Shown piece by piece: positions 24,201 to 37,619 of a DNA stretch of 64,000 nt (the first letter of the stretch is position 1; each line of letters opens with the position of its first letter). The notes under the pieces are model-generated. The model did no database searches, was not told where the DNA came from, and saw only the letters and a list, made by a program, of their open reading frames with translations. The stretch comes from Isoetes taiwanensis (lineage: Eukaryota > Streptophyta > Lycopodiopsida > Isoetales > Isoetaceae): assembly GCA_021234155.1 (NCBI GenBank), contig JAJEKV010000514.1, forward strand, positions 99,515 to 163,514, in the 5' to 3' direction. A program made the translations under genes and the position numbers.

Positions 24201-25150
24201 TAAAATCTTCAAACATCCGCAGAAAGTAATCATCATTCATAGTTGGTTAAAAGTAGGTAATGGAACAAGGACATTTAACTCAAATTGGTAAGGCATACTT
24301 TGGAGCGAACATTTTGAAAAGCAAGGAGGTAAGGTACTTAAACTGCAGTGTTCTGAATCTTCAGCATCCTCTAATGTTTTTTGTTCTGCCAAATTCTTTG
24401 TTTAAAAGCTATGAGTCCTTGAACGTTGGGATATGAACGTTGGCACCTGGGGGCCTGTGTTGGAACTGAATCTCGATGGATGCGAAATTGCTAGAGGTTG
24501 TCCTCCATGGTCTCCTTCTCATTCATCCCCCTGGTTGATTAAACAGGCATATGGATCAAATTCTAGAATAGGATTTAGCAAGATAGTTGTTGGCAGTCAC
24601 TTAAAAGCATTTCTAAATACATACCCAATTTGTTTTTCTTCAAGCTGATTAATCACTTTTTCTTACTATCTCATCTAATCCTTTCCTTTCTTTCTATCAG
24701 TGTATTTGAATTTGAAAACGAATTTATCTTTTGTATCGTATGAAAATGAAGTTGATTCAAGATAGGAAGGTAGGACGTTTTTCCTTTCTTTATAAGTTTA
24801 GTATGTTAATTTTGACCAATATCTTGAGTATGACTACGTAGCCATGTTTTGGTTTCTTGAAGGGCCACATCCTTGTTTTTGTTTGATGGTGTGTAACATG
24901 GGGGGCTAGGAATACTCCCTAGATTCAGTACACATGCAAAGCGTTCGCCAAAATATGCGCTCCCATCTATTATTATACATCGAAAACTACAAAAGTCAAA
25001 TTTAATAAGTAACATTCACATATTTCTAACGTGCACAATATAGCTTAATGGTTGGGTCGACATTTCATGGTACGGTGTCTTTTGGTGATGCAGCAAGAAA
25101 AAAAAGGAAAGAAAGTCTAGTCGAGAAATCAATTGATATTGGGTAACCAA
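24201..25150. other. intergenic, no gene recognised
   Basis: I see nothing coding here beyond the edge of the gag fragment. Confidence 0.4.
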
Positions 25151-25151
25151 A

Positions 25152-25400
25152 TTAAGATAAGATAAGATAAGATGAATTTTTACGTCCACGAGAACCCAAC
25201 GGGTTATGGGACGGCACATGCAAGGGCAACAGCCCATCTAAAACCTGGGGACTAGGCCCCATCACCAAATACAATAACCAAATATTAAAAGGCTACCAAG
25301 AATAAGATAAGATAATGCTAATGCTAGTGGTAAATTTATGCTTCTAAAATTATCTAGACATAGCCAGTCCAAGGATTGGAAGGCCATTGATCTAGAATAA
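25152..25400 (-). mobile_element. 3' end of an ORF1-only LINE derivative
   Basis: Read on the minus strand, this fragment matches 42600-42830. It carries the last codons of a LINE ORF1 (WTGYV-stop region), the 3' tail sequence (tagtccccaggttttagatg) and a terminal (TTATC)n run, here seen as aagataagataagataag at 25154. A 14-15 bp interruption sits near 25382-25396. It ends about 110 bp upstream of the O-methyltransferase pseudogene start codon. Confidence 0.75.
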
Positions 25401-25465
25401 AAAAAAGAAAGTTGATGGAGGAACTGTGTATGTTGGGGCTTTGTTATCAGCCGAGATATGCTCAA

Positions 25466-25473
25466 TATTTAAA
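25466..25473 (+). promoter_or_regulatory. possible TATA box of the OMT-like gene
   Basis: TATTTAAA lies 39 bases upstream of the ATG at 25512. Its position would suit a TATA box with a very short leader. There is no other support. Confidence 0.25.
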
Positions 25474-25511
25474 GAGCAGTGTTGAGCGGGTGCTAGAGTG
25501 TGGCTTTTACA

Positions 25512-26765
<1,254 letters not shown>

Positions 26766-27395
26766 GATTCTAAATAGATATTTACTTTATTGTAGCTGTG
26801 GTTTAAATAATACCAAAGGTTATGCTATGCACATAGTTTCAAAATGATAAGTTTGGGCAAATTGCAATTGGCTTGGGCTTTGCTTTAAAGGTGAATAAAA
26901 GGATAAATCATAAATCATAGAAAAAAGGTGATGCCACAAGAAACCGTATGTGACAACTCGATTGGCCGCCTATAGCCGAACTCTTGTGATAACTTGATTG
27001 GTTAACCATTAAGAACAACTCCAACACAAGACTTAAAGTTGAGTTTTCATATGGCTTTCATTTCCTCAGCATCTAGACACGTATGGATGTCATATGATTG
27101 TTCACAAGGGGTGGCAATTCCCCTGGAACATTTTGGTATGTATCTACATAGTAAAGAATATAAACTTGTGGCCTAATTTCCATTCCGGGGAAGCTTAATT
27201 TTGAAGTATCTATGGACTAGTTAGTTTGCTAGGAGCCTTTATATCTAAGATAACCTTCTGAAATATCTCTATATTCATTTGAAAACCTCATATGAAGTTC
27301 TTGCAAAGACTACCAAAGAATGTTTGCAATCACTAGGTAGCTTCATGTTCCTCACTCGTCAAGATGTCCCTAGGGTTCTCAAGATGGTGCGCTAG
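26766..27395. other. 3' flank of the OMT pseudogene, no feature recognised
   Basis: No coding family or structured repeat is visible. Confidence 0.4.
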
Positions 27396-27399
27396 ATAG

Positions 27400-27745
27400 G
27401 TAGAAGAATCACGAACATCTAAGAAATTGCATATTTAATTTGCAACTCACTAAAGAAAATCATGATAATTGTTGAAGATAGCAAAGCTTTAGAGCAGATA
27501 TTTGACATATTACAAAATTCCAATGGACATAACCCAATGACTAGATCAGAAATTTGATACTGATGTATGTCTTATAGCATTTCTACATTTTTGTTACCAA
27601 GGCACTTATATCATGAGATCGGGTGTCAAAACAAAGATACAGATCCCTTAAATATGATCAATTGTTTGAATTTTCCAGTGAAAAAGATTGAATTGAATTA
27701 TATTTTATCATCTATGAAGCCTTCTTTTCTCTACGGGAAGAAATG
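27400..27745 (-). repeat. LINE downstream segment, inverted partner of 23220-23545
   Basis: The minus strand of this stretch is alignable by eye with 23220-23545 over about 320 bp, with scattered substitutions. With the LINE RT copies further out on each side, it forms a diverged inverted repeat around the O-methyltransferase pseudogene. Confidence 0.7.
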
Positions 27746-27844
27746 AATTGACTTGTATTTTATTATGGGGAATTGATTTGAATTGGATTTTATCGTCCTC
27801 GGAGCCCGAATGGCCTATAGGAGTAAGAAATCTATGGTTGTGGG

Positions 27845-28168
27845 GAAGGGTTCCAACATGAATTTTATTTGGAATTTTGAGAGATTAAAAAAGAGATCTA
27901 TCTTCTATCAAGGTGCATAGAAAGCTAAAAAAGATCAACCCAGCTATTAATGTTGCCTCCTTCCCAAAGTTGATAACCCTGTCTTATTTGGAGATTGGCA
28001 TCCTATATCCTTAAATAATACATCTACAAGGTAATAGCCAGAATCTTGGCTAATAAGATGAAGAAAATTGTACATCAAAATATTAACGCATGCCAATCTG
28101 CTTTTCTATCTCGAAAAAACATTCTGGACAATTATATAGGAGTTGCAGAATGTTTACACGTGTTAGCA
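27845..28168 (+). pseudogene. LINE reverse transcriptase N-terminal fragment
   Basis: The plus strand encodes ANKMKKIVHQNINACQSAFL followed by SRKNILDNYIGVAE, the conserved early RT block (RLK---P--I---QSAF-P-R-I-DN). The upstream bases (aggtaatagccagaatcttg) fit the preceding LLNVIYKI-AKILA region in a shifted frame. It stops abruptly near 28168, where the minus-strand LINE copy B begins, so two LINE fragments are joined tail to tail or one is nested in the other. Confidence 0.65.
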
Positions 28169-28960
28169 AATACCATGACCAGATGTAGGCGACTTAGAAG
28201 GCATGAGCCCCAAATGCTTACCACTTTCTGGCAGTAGAGGATGTGGCGTTCTAGAGCAGTTCTTTGATGAGGTAGAAACCTGGATAAAAGCATTTGATAT
28301 GGAACTGTAGACTTGACTAAAAAAGGCTCTGTATACACATTCCAAGTCATTCCAAATAGCAAATAATATCAATGGTCTCCATATGCCCACTGCATATAGA
28401 AGCATTGGTTCCTCCAACACCCTGAACAAGTGCAACTGGCGTGACTTGTCGTAAAGCTCTACTCTATGGGAATTGTTCTGCATTGCATAGAAGGCCTTCC
28501 AGCCTGCCATCGCACGATGCCTAATACAAGCATCCCAATAAGTTGTTGTAGACTCCACCCCTAAATACTTGTATGTTTGCACCATCTACACATCTTGACC
28601 TTGGTAACTAAAGCGAGGCTATCGTGATTGCCTTGAGGATAACATGAGGAGACATTGGTTTTGGCCAGGTTGACGCGCATTCTAGTTGTCTGGTAGAAAG
28701 TACTCAAGGCATCTAGAGGTTGCTGCTTACTCATTGGAGTGTATAGTAGGAGGTCCATGTCATCAGTATATATCAGTTGCCCCATGATATGGCAGGCACC
28801 TCTTGTTGTGTGCAAGCACCTCATCTCAGGAGACTAGTGCCTTGCAGGCCGTCACCCCGTGTTGTACAATGAGTTATATCCCAATCGACAATCCATTCTA
28901 CCCATGCCCCTTCCCCTTCCTTCCTCGCCCCTCCCAGACCACTTGCACAGGTAAACGACG
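28130..28960 (-). pseudogene. decayed LINE reverse transcriptase, copy B
   Basis: Minus-strand frames give LIYTDDMDLLLYTPMS (YADD block changed to YTDD), QQPLDALSTFYQTTRMRVNL, TYKYLGVESTTTYWDACIR, LEEPMLLYAVGIWRP and a C-terminal part. It is the same family as copy A at 21930-23160 but better preserved (one frame stays open for 140 codons at 28163-28585). Frameshifts near 28570 and stops show it is inactive. Confidence 0.75.
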
Positions 28961-29518
28961 TGGATGTTCTAATACCCCTGCTACATGAATGGGATGCACT
29001 GCTCATGGCCGAACACCAGACAATACAAGTTTGTCTATGAATGCAGGTAATCTTGCTCTATCCAAAGTGCGTGAAATGGTCCGGAAGCAGATCCAGTACC
29101 ACAAAGATGCAGCAGTCCAGCCTCCGCAAATATTCCATGGCAGATATGACAGACAGCAATAACATGCCCATGCAAGAGTTCACACGTGACGTGCATCACC
29201 TACCATGACTTTACGGAAGTGCAAGGGGTCGCAACAAGCTCTAATGGGGCAACATCTTTAATTAGATACATTAAGTTCATACTTCTCAATGCATTTGCTA
29301 ATGATATAGGTGGCGAAAAATATCTAATCTTTCTGTGCATTCAACAATGGCAGATGGAGCATCATCACATATTGAAGAAGTCTAGCATGGGACGTGGAGT
29401 CATGTGCAAGCCATCTCGCAGTTGACAAGGCGACTTGTACGTATAGTTATCTTGTAGATGTCATTATCGAGTTATTTATATTCATAGCTTTGATGTATAT
29501 GGTCTCGTGGGAGGCAGT
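28961..29518. other. intergenic, no gene recognised
   Basis: No family match is visible. The stretch ends where the 2.77-kb tandem array begins. Confidence 0.4.
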
Positions 29519-32286
29519 CAATTGTAGATTCAGCAAGTAACGTCTACTTACAACACTGGCTAACAGCTCTTTATGCAGGCATCTTTCATGCTGTATTTCC
29601 CCATTTCAGGGAAATAACATACCTCTAATTTATTGGTTTCTAACCAGAATGCTTCAACCGCTTTATCAGCTTAACAACATTTTACACAGGCTTCTTCCTC
29701 CCCATTTCAGGGGAATAACTTACCTCTCTAATTTATTGGTAGTCTATCTTAATGCTTTTACATAAAAGCTTAAAGCACTACCCATGCAGCCAGCACATGT
29801 GCCATGTTTACTACAACCAGTTGCCACTCATATTAGAATTAAACCACAGCACAATGTAACTAGGTCCATAACAACATTTGTGTGGATAATGCAATCCCAG
29901 TGAATCATATAAGCCTGCTCCAGCAACGTGATCTTTTTATGGCAAATGTCAAAAAATGCATATGTCTAGCCAATGGCATTATGCTACCATTTACAGATCA
30001 TGCCAATACATTTAATAAACAAGCAATTTACATCTAAGTTTAGCTAGTGTTACTTCATCATATAATAAACCATAATGGAAATAACTAAATCTAGATATTT
30101 CGTAGCCACTCTATTATCTTATAGTATTGAAAGCCAACAAATGTTACCACTGCTTAACAATCCAAAGCAAATTGACATATGGAAAAAATCAATGCACCAG
30201 TTCTTAATGAAAGAAATCTTTTAAATAGCCTCAGAAGCCCAAACCTGATTAGCTTGAATGGGATTTACGGCTCTGCCATGCCATCACATTCTTTGGCTTC
30301 ACCAGTGTGCGCAACACAGAAGAAATTCTTGTATCTTGTCGCTTTTAGCCATACTACGTGCTGCAATATGTTTCTAATGGCAACTTTCAGGGCAGCATGG
30401 GCGGATTTTTTGCAACCATACGCTTCCTAGTGGTAACATTCAGATCATTTCCATCACAAGCAGCAATAGCAATCTCTTTCGTTTATGCCAAACGATTGCA
30501 CCTTAAGCAATCCGCAAGGAAGATATATTGCCGGATCTCTTTCTCTTTACCCTAATATTTTAGGTATCTTGCCTAAAACGCCTTTTTCATTGAATATTGC
30601 ATTTTCGTCCAATTTTGCATGTCAATAAAAAATGTACATTCCTTACGTTAAAGTAAGGTTACATAGTCAACCATTAAAGTACCAATTGCCACCACATCCA
30701 TATGCTCCACCATATCCCATATATATGGTCCATCATTCAACTTATTTCACACACTTTCTTTCCCTAGGATGATAATACACGTCCAATGTTTCATATACGC
30801 TTGCTAAATTAGATGCTTCAATTATATTGTTGGTGTGCACTAGACATCCAAACTCGTACCTCATTTAATAAAAAAACCCTGCCTCCTACCGTAGGTCAGG
30901 AAGGCCTCAGAAAACATGCCAAACGTCTTGACATCACATATGGAAGCAACAAGGAGAGTAGGACCTTGTTGCAGCCAAGGCCCTACCTATCCTATATTGC
31001 CAAATTCTCCATTCTACCCATTTATTACCAGAATGTATTGAGCATATGCTACAATATTGTACAATGTCCCTCTAAAGGTTTTGAGAAAGATATTTCTGCA
31101 TGAGGGACGGTCTGAAGTAGCCAGTATGGTTTGTACATCCAGTATGGTCTACACAACAGATTTTGGATTGTGCACTTTACATTTGTCATAACTGAAAACC
31201 AGTTCCTTTATCACTGGTTGTTGACATCTGATCATCAATACTGCCATGTACATATGGACTAAAAATATCCCAATGCTTAAAATACTAGGTATCACCACAA
31301 TGTATTGAGAAAAACGAATCAAGTCTGCCATATTGTATGGTGGCCCTGGAAATAGTTGTGGAAAAGTTAATCTTTGCATAAAGCAAAGGTTTGACGACAG
31401 AGCAAATGCCCTTAATATTCTTCATTTAAACCCACCAGCTTCCAAACTCTGAAAATCCCTGGGCAAATGCCTTTTGAGGTTTTTTCTTGGCAAATGCCTT
31501 TCTACTGAATATATTACATTCTGAATGAGCAATCAGCAATAAACCTGGCTGCACATCCAAGTATGGTCTACACAGCTTCATAATCCTGTAATTGCCAACA
31601 TCCATAATCCTGTAATTGCCGACATCCACCTCCTTAACTTTGCCATTTTCCTATGAAATAAAGCTATCCAATGTTTTTGGAACAGATTTATACACATGAA
31701 CAATATCCAACCTTTGTCTAAGATATTGGTATAACCAATATACTGAGGACAAAACAAAAAACCTTTAGGTCAGGTCAACCCAAACCATTATACTTGAAAA
31801 ACAAGCATCAATAAGCAGTTCTTAAGACATACAGGTGTATATGACTTAAGACTTAGACAAGGTCATCATTTCCATATATTCAATAATGTAAAACATCTCC
31901 GAAATTTCATAACAGCAATAATACTGCCCCAATTTATGTTATGAGCAAGTAAATTACCTTTATCAATAATAGCATATCAAGTTTATCTTACAACCATTAT
32001 GACATAAATCACGTCGAGTACAAATGTAGAAACTTCACGTAATATCTTCCATCCGAAAGGCGTAAATCCAGCTACTTGTTTAAAAGAAAACAAAACAGAG
32101 AGTAGAGGACCCTGTTACCTGCAGTAGAACCAAAGGACGGTTAGCCAAGTTCATGGGTAAGAGCCTAAGCTACTAGCAAGCGTCATGGGGTCCTCTAAGG
32201 TTATCCCCCTTCAAAATGCTTGCCATCAGTAAGTACTTAAATTTATACATGGAAAATGCCCATCAATCTTACCAAATGGTATAGTA
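29519..32286. repeat. 2.77-kb tandem unit, copy 1
   Basis: The unit begins caattgtagattcagcaagt and ends accaaatggtatagta, and the next copy follows without spacer. It is non-coding as far as I can tell. The longest open frames (83 codons at 30179 plus, 76 codons at 31149 minus) have no recognised motif and are conserved only because the copies are nearly identical. It differs from copies 2 and 3 by lacking about 22 bases near 30800 (gttagcatatgcaaatttagc in the others). Confidence 0.9.
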
Positions 32287-35075
32287 CAATTGTAGATTCA
32301 GCAAGTAAGGTCTACTTACAACACTGGCTAACAGCTCTTTATGCAGGCATCTTTCATGCTGTATTTCCCCATTTCAGGGAAATAACATACCTCTAATTTA
32401 TTGGTTTCTAACCAGAATGCTTCAACCGCTTTATCAGCTTAACAACATTTTACACATGCTTCTTCCTCCCCATTTCAGGGGAATAACTTACCTCTCTAAT
32501 TTATTGGTAGTCTATCTTAATGCTTTTACATAAAAGCTTAAAACACTACCCATGCAGCCAGCACATGTGCCATGTTTACTACAACCAGTTGCCACTCATA
32601 TTAGAATTAAACCACAGCACAATGTAACTAGGTCCATAACAACATTTGTGTGGATAATGCAATCCCAAATTGAATCATATAAGCACTGCTCCCAAAGCGT
32701 GATCTTTTTATGGCAAATGTCAAAAAATGCATATGTCTAGCCAATGGCATTATGCTACCATTTACAGATCATGTCAATACATTTAATAAACAAGCAATTT
32801 ACATCTAAGTTTAGCTAGTGTTACTTCATCATATAATAAACCATAATGGAAATAACTAAATCTAGGTATTTCGTAGCCACTCTATTATCTTATAGTATTG
32901 AAAGCCAACAAATGTTACCACTGCTTAACAATCCAAAGCAAATTGACATATGGAAAAAATCAATGCACCAGTTCTTAATGAAAGAAATCTTTTAAATAGC
33001 CTCAGAAGCCCAAACCTGATTAGCTTGAATGGGATTTACGGCTCTGCCATGCCATCACATTCTTTGGCTTCACCAGTGTGCGCAACACAGAAGAAATTCT
33101 TGTATCTTGTCGCTTTTAGCCATACTACGTGTTGCAATATGCTTCTAATGGCAACTTTCAGGGCAGCATGGGCGGATTTTCTGCAACCATACGCTTCCTA
33201 GTGGTAACATTCAGATCATTTCTATCACAAGCAGCAATAGCAATCTCTTTCGTTTATGCCAAACGATTGCACCTTAAGCAATCCGCAAGGAAGATATATT
33301 GCCGGATCTCTTTCGCTTTACCCTAATATTTTAGGTATCTTGCCTAAAACGCCTTTTTCATTGAATATTGCATTTTCGTCCAATTTTGCATGTCAATAAA
33401 AAATGTACATTCCTTACGTTAAAGTAAGGTTACATAGTCAACCATTAAAGTACCAATTGCCACCACATCCATATGCTCCACCATATCCCATATATGGTCC
33501 ATCATTCAACTTATTTCACACACTTTCTTTCCCTAGGATGATAATACACGTCCAATGTTAGCATATGCAAATTTAGCTCATATACGCTTGCTAAATTAGA
33601 TGCTTCAATAATATTGTTGGTGTGCACTAGACATCCAAACTCATGCCTCATTTAATAAAAAAATCCTGCCTCCTACCGTAGGTCAGGAAGGCCTCAGAAA
33701 ACATGCCAAACGTCTTGACATCACATATGGAAGCAACAAGGAGAGTAGGACCTTGTTGCAGCCAAGGCCCTACCTATCCTATATTGCCAAATTCTCCATT
33801 CTACCCATTTATTACCAGAATGTATTGAGCATATGCTGCAATATTGTACAATGTCCCTCTAAAGGTTTTGAGAAAGATATTTCTGCATGAGGGACGGTCT
33901 GAAGTAGCCAGTATGGTTTGTACATCCAGTATGGTCTACACAACAGATTTTGGATTGTGCACTTTACATTTGTCATAACTGAAAACCAGTTCCTTTATCA
34001 CTGGTTGTTGACATCTGATCATCAATACTGCCATGTACATATGGACTAAAAATATCCCAATGCTTAAAATACTAGGTATCACCACAATGTATTGAGAAAA
34101 ACGAATCAAGTCTGCCATATTGTATGGTGGCCCTGGAAATAGTTGTGGAAAAGTTAATCTTTGCATAAAGCAAAGGTTTGACGACAGAGCAAATGCCCTT
34201 AATATCTTCTTCATTTAAACCCACCAGCTTCCAAACTCTGAAAATCCCTGGGCAAATGCCTTTTGAAGTTTTTTCTTGGCAAATGCCTTTCTACTGAATA
34301 TATTACATTCTGAATGAGCAATCAGCAATAAACCTGGCTGCACATCCAAGTATGGTCTACACAGCTTCATAATCCTGTAATTGCCAACATCCATAATCCT
34401 GTAATTGCCGACATCCAGCTCCTTAACTTTGCCATTTTCCTATGAAATAAAGCTATCCAATGTTTTTGGAACAGATTTATACACATGAACAATATCCAAC
34501 CTTTGTCTAAGATATTGGTATAACCAATATACTGAGGACAAAACAAAAAACCTTTAGGTCAGGTCAACCCAAACCATTATACTTGAAAAACAAGCATCAA
34601 TAAGCAGTTCTTAAGACATACAGGTGTATATGACTTAAGACTTAGACAAGGTCATCATTTCCATATATTCAATAATGTAAAACATCTCCGAAATTTCATA
34701 ACAGCAATAATACTGCCCCAATTTATGTTATGAGCAAGTAAATTACCTTTATCAATAATAGCATATCAAGTTTATCTTACAACCATTATGACATCGTCAC
34801 GTCAGAGTACAAATGTAGAAACTTCACGTAATATCTTCCATCCGAAAGGCGTAAATCCAGCTACTTGTTTAAAAGAAAACAAAACAGAGAGTAGAGGACC
34901 CTGTTACCTGCAGTAGAACCAAAGGACGGTTAGCCAAGTTCATGGGTAAGAGCCTAAGCTACTAGCAAGCGTCATGGGGTCCTCTAAGGTTATCCCCCTT
35001 CACACTGCTTGCAATCAGTAAGTACTTAAATTTATACATGGAAAATGCCCATCAATCTTACCAAATGGTATAGTA
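32287..35075. repeat. 2.77-kb tandem unit, copy 2
   Basis: Complete 2789-bp copy, head to tail with copy 1 and copy 3 and differing from copy 1 by only scattered substitutions and small indels. Private changes include cccaaattgaatcat and cactgctcccaaagcg at 32665-32700. Confidence 0.9.
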
Positions 35076-35925
35076 CAATTGTAGATTCAGCAAGTAAGGT
35101 CTACTTACAACACTGGCTAACAGCTCTTTATGCAGGCATCTTTCATGCTATATTTCCCCATTTCAGGGAAATAACATACCTCTAATTTATTGGTTTCTAA
35201 CCAGAATGCTTCAACCGCTTTATCAGCTTAACAACATTTTACACATGCTTCTTCCTCCCCATTTCAGGGGAATAACTTACCTCTCTAATTTATTGGTAGT
35301 CTATCTTAATGCTTTTACATAAAAGCTTAAAACACTACCCATGCAGCCAGCACATGTGCCATGTTTACTACAACCAGTTGCCACTCATATTAGAATTAAA
35401 CCACAGCACAATGTAACTAGGTCCATAACAACATTTGTGTGGATAATGCAATCCCAGTGAATCATATAAGCCTGCTCCAGCAACGTGATCTTTTTATGGC
35501 AAATGTCAAAAAATGCATATGTCTAGCCAATGGCATTATGCTACCATTTACAGATCATGTCAATACATTTAATAAACAAGCAATTTACATCTAAGTTTAG
35601 CTAGTGTTACTTCATCATATAATAAACCATAATGGAAATAACTAAATCTAGATATTTCGTAGCCACTCTATTATCTTATAGTATTGAAAGCCAACAAATG
35701 TTACCACTGCTTAACAATCCAAAGCAAATTGACATATGGAAAAAATCAATGCACCAGTTCTTAATGAAAGAAATCTTTTAAATAGCCTCAGAAGCCCAAA
35801 CCTGATTAGCTTGAATGGGATTTACGGCTCTGCCATGCCATCACATTCTTTGGCTTCATTAATGCTTATAAAATACGTAAGAAATTCTTGTATCTTGTCG
35901 CTTTTAGCCATACTACGTGCTGCAA

Positions 35926-36289
35926 TATGTAGCATAATAACAGGGGGTTTTCTTTGTGTTTTTGTACGCTTTTCACTAAGGTTTTCCTATGATTTCGTGA
36001 TGTATTCAAATGGATGTACTAATGCGTACATCTAGAGTGCATCATTTCTGAGCCATTGATTTTAGCCTTTTTTTTTCCAATGGTCAACAACCAATGGCTC
36101 ACAACAAAAGCCCTTTTTTTGTGCGTGTGGTGCATAATGGTCAACAACCAATGGCTCACAACAAAAGCTCTTTTTTTGTGTGTGTGGTGCATAATGGTCA
36201 ACAACCAATGGCTCACAACAAAAGCCCTCTTTTTGTGTGTGTGGTGCATAATGGGCACATGAAGGGCTCATGTAGTGCAGTTTTCCCGC
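35926..36289. mobile_element. insertion in tandem copy 3, origin unknown
   Basis: Compared with the same point in copies 1 and 2 (caatatg followed by ttctaatggcaac), about 364 bases are inserted. The left end, atgtagcataataacaggg, resembles the left ends of the SINE-like units at 18286 and 18714. No clear target duplication or terminal inverted repeat is visible. The insert contains the 57-bp minisatellite at 36079-36249. Confidence 0.65.
36079..36249. repeat. 57-bp minisatellite, 3 copies
   Basis: Three copies start at 36079, 36136 and 36193, each beginning aatggtcaacaaccaatggc, with a partial start at 36250. They differ at only a few positions. The period is a multiple of 3 and the unit lacks stops in several frames, so 19-residue repeat peptides appear on both strands. 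This is a by-product and not evidence of coding. Confidence 0.92.
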
Positions 36290-36780
36290 TTCTAATGGCA
36301 ACTTTCAGGGCAGCATGGGCGGATTTTCTGCAACCATACGCTTCCTAGTGGTAACATTCAGATCATTTCTATCACAAGCAGCAATAGCAATCTCTTTCGT
36401 TTATGCCAAATGATTGCACCTTAAGCAATCCGCAAGGAAGATATATTGCTGGATCTCTTTCGCTTTACCCTAATATTTTAGGTATCTTGCCTAAAACGCC
36501 TTTTTCATTGAATATTGCATTTTCGTCCAATTTTGCATGTCAATAAAAAATGTACATTCCTTACGTTAAAGTAAGGTTACATAGTCAACCATTAAAGTAC
36601 CAATTGCCACCACATCCATATGCTCCACCATATCCCATATATGGTCCATCATTCAACACTTTCTTTCCTTAGGATGATAATACACGTCCAATGTTAGCAT
36701 ATGCAAATTTAGCTCATATACGCTTGCTAAATTAGATGCTTCAATAATATTGTTGGTGTGCACTAGACATCCACTCATGC

Positions 36781-36800
36781 AAAAAAAAAAAAAAAAAAAA
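36781..36800. repeat. A20 tract at the array end
   Basis: Twenty uninterrupted A bases lie exactly where copy 3 loses similarity to copies 1 and 2. It may be the tail of a retroposed piece or simply a breakpoint homopolymer. Confidence 0.8.
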
Positions 36801-37171
36801 GAAACTAGTAAACCTAATTATGGCGGGTTGTTGGGTAGGTTAGGCATGCAATCATTATTAACCTTGTCCATTATACAAAGAAAGTGCATCACATGGACGA
36901 TGATAGGTACCCTCTTCTAGCGCTTGCTATGACCGAATCTCCTCATCGTTTGAAAAGGTGTTGGAAAGAGCATTGTCATGCATGGTTTGCCCATTGATTT
37001 GTCCAATAAGAACAATGCATAGTTTTTGCTATTTCTGATTCCAAGCTTTTGGAACACTATCTAGGTAGTCATTTTTTTAAAAGATATGGGATGCATATGC
37101 TTTGGTCCAAGTTAGACAGGTCATTATCATGCAAATATTAACATTAATTTGGCACAGGGACCACAAGCTTG

Positions 37172-37600
37172 TTTCTTTTTTTTTTTTTTGGTAAGATATT
37201 TCCGATTTCATTAAGAATATAAATGATACATGTCCTTCTTGTATACAATGCTCATTGTCACCAGATAGAAAGAATTGTCACGAGAAATACAAGCAGGCAT
37301 CAAACTGAAAAACTTCCCTAAGATAATGTCCACGTACTATGGTCAAGGTTCTCAACCTCTTCTTCATCCCTTCAAGATGATATAATGCCCAGAGCAGCAA
37401 TGCCAAGAAATAGAGTACAAGGCCTCAGAGTTGCGGTTATTGAGAAAGGAAGACTTCAGGAGGTATCTTGGTAGTTTGCGACCTTTGTGTAGGCCTAGGT
37501 TGATCATCTAGGCATCCACATTTGAAGATCTATTGTGAGATCGAGTGTCCAGATCGGCATTATTACCATGTGTTATTTCATTCAGCTTTGTCTTGGACAG
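37172..37600 (-). mobile_element. LINE 3' end fragment
   Basis: On the minus strand the sequence ends ttcttaatgaaatcggaaat then atcttacc followed by an A14-15 run (seen as T on the plus strand, 37173-37187). A 3' UTR ending in aatgaaatc-n-ttacc-poly(A) is typical of plant L1 LINEs. I see no ORF2 motif in the adjoining bases, so only the 3' UTR appears to be present. The left target duplication was not found. Confidence 0.5.
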
Positions 37601-37619
37601 GGTGATTTTTACTGAAGCT

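Larger units (their letters stand above)
35076..36780. repeat. 2.77-kb tandem unit, copy 3 (truncated, with insertion)
   Basis: This copy follows the unit from its start to about two-thirds of its length, then breaks at gacatccactcatgc, directly before an A20 run. It contains an insertion at about 35926-36289 and a replaced patch at 35857-35880 (ttaatgcttataaaatacgt in place of ccagtgtgcgcaacacag). Confidence 0.88.

Noticed and set aside
36019-36348. Repeat proteins of 79-84 residues on both strands
   Set aside because: They are read-through of the 57-bp minisatellite and are open only because the period is divisible by 3.
29519-36780. CRISPR-like or regulatory array
   Set aside because: Units are 2.77 kb, directly adjacent and without spacers, in plant DNA.
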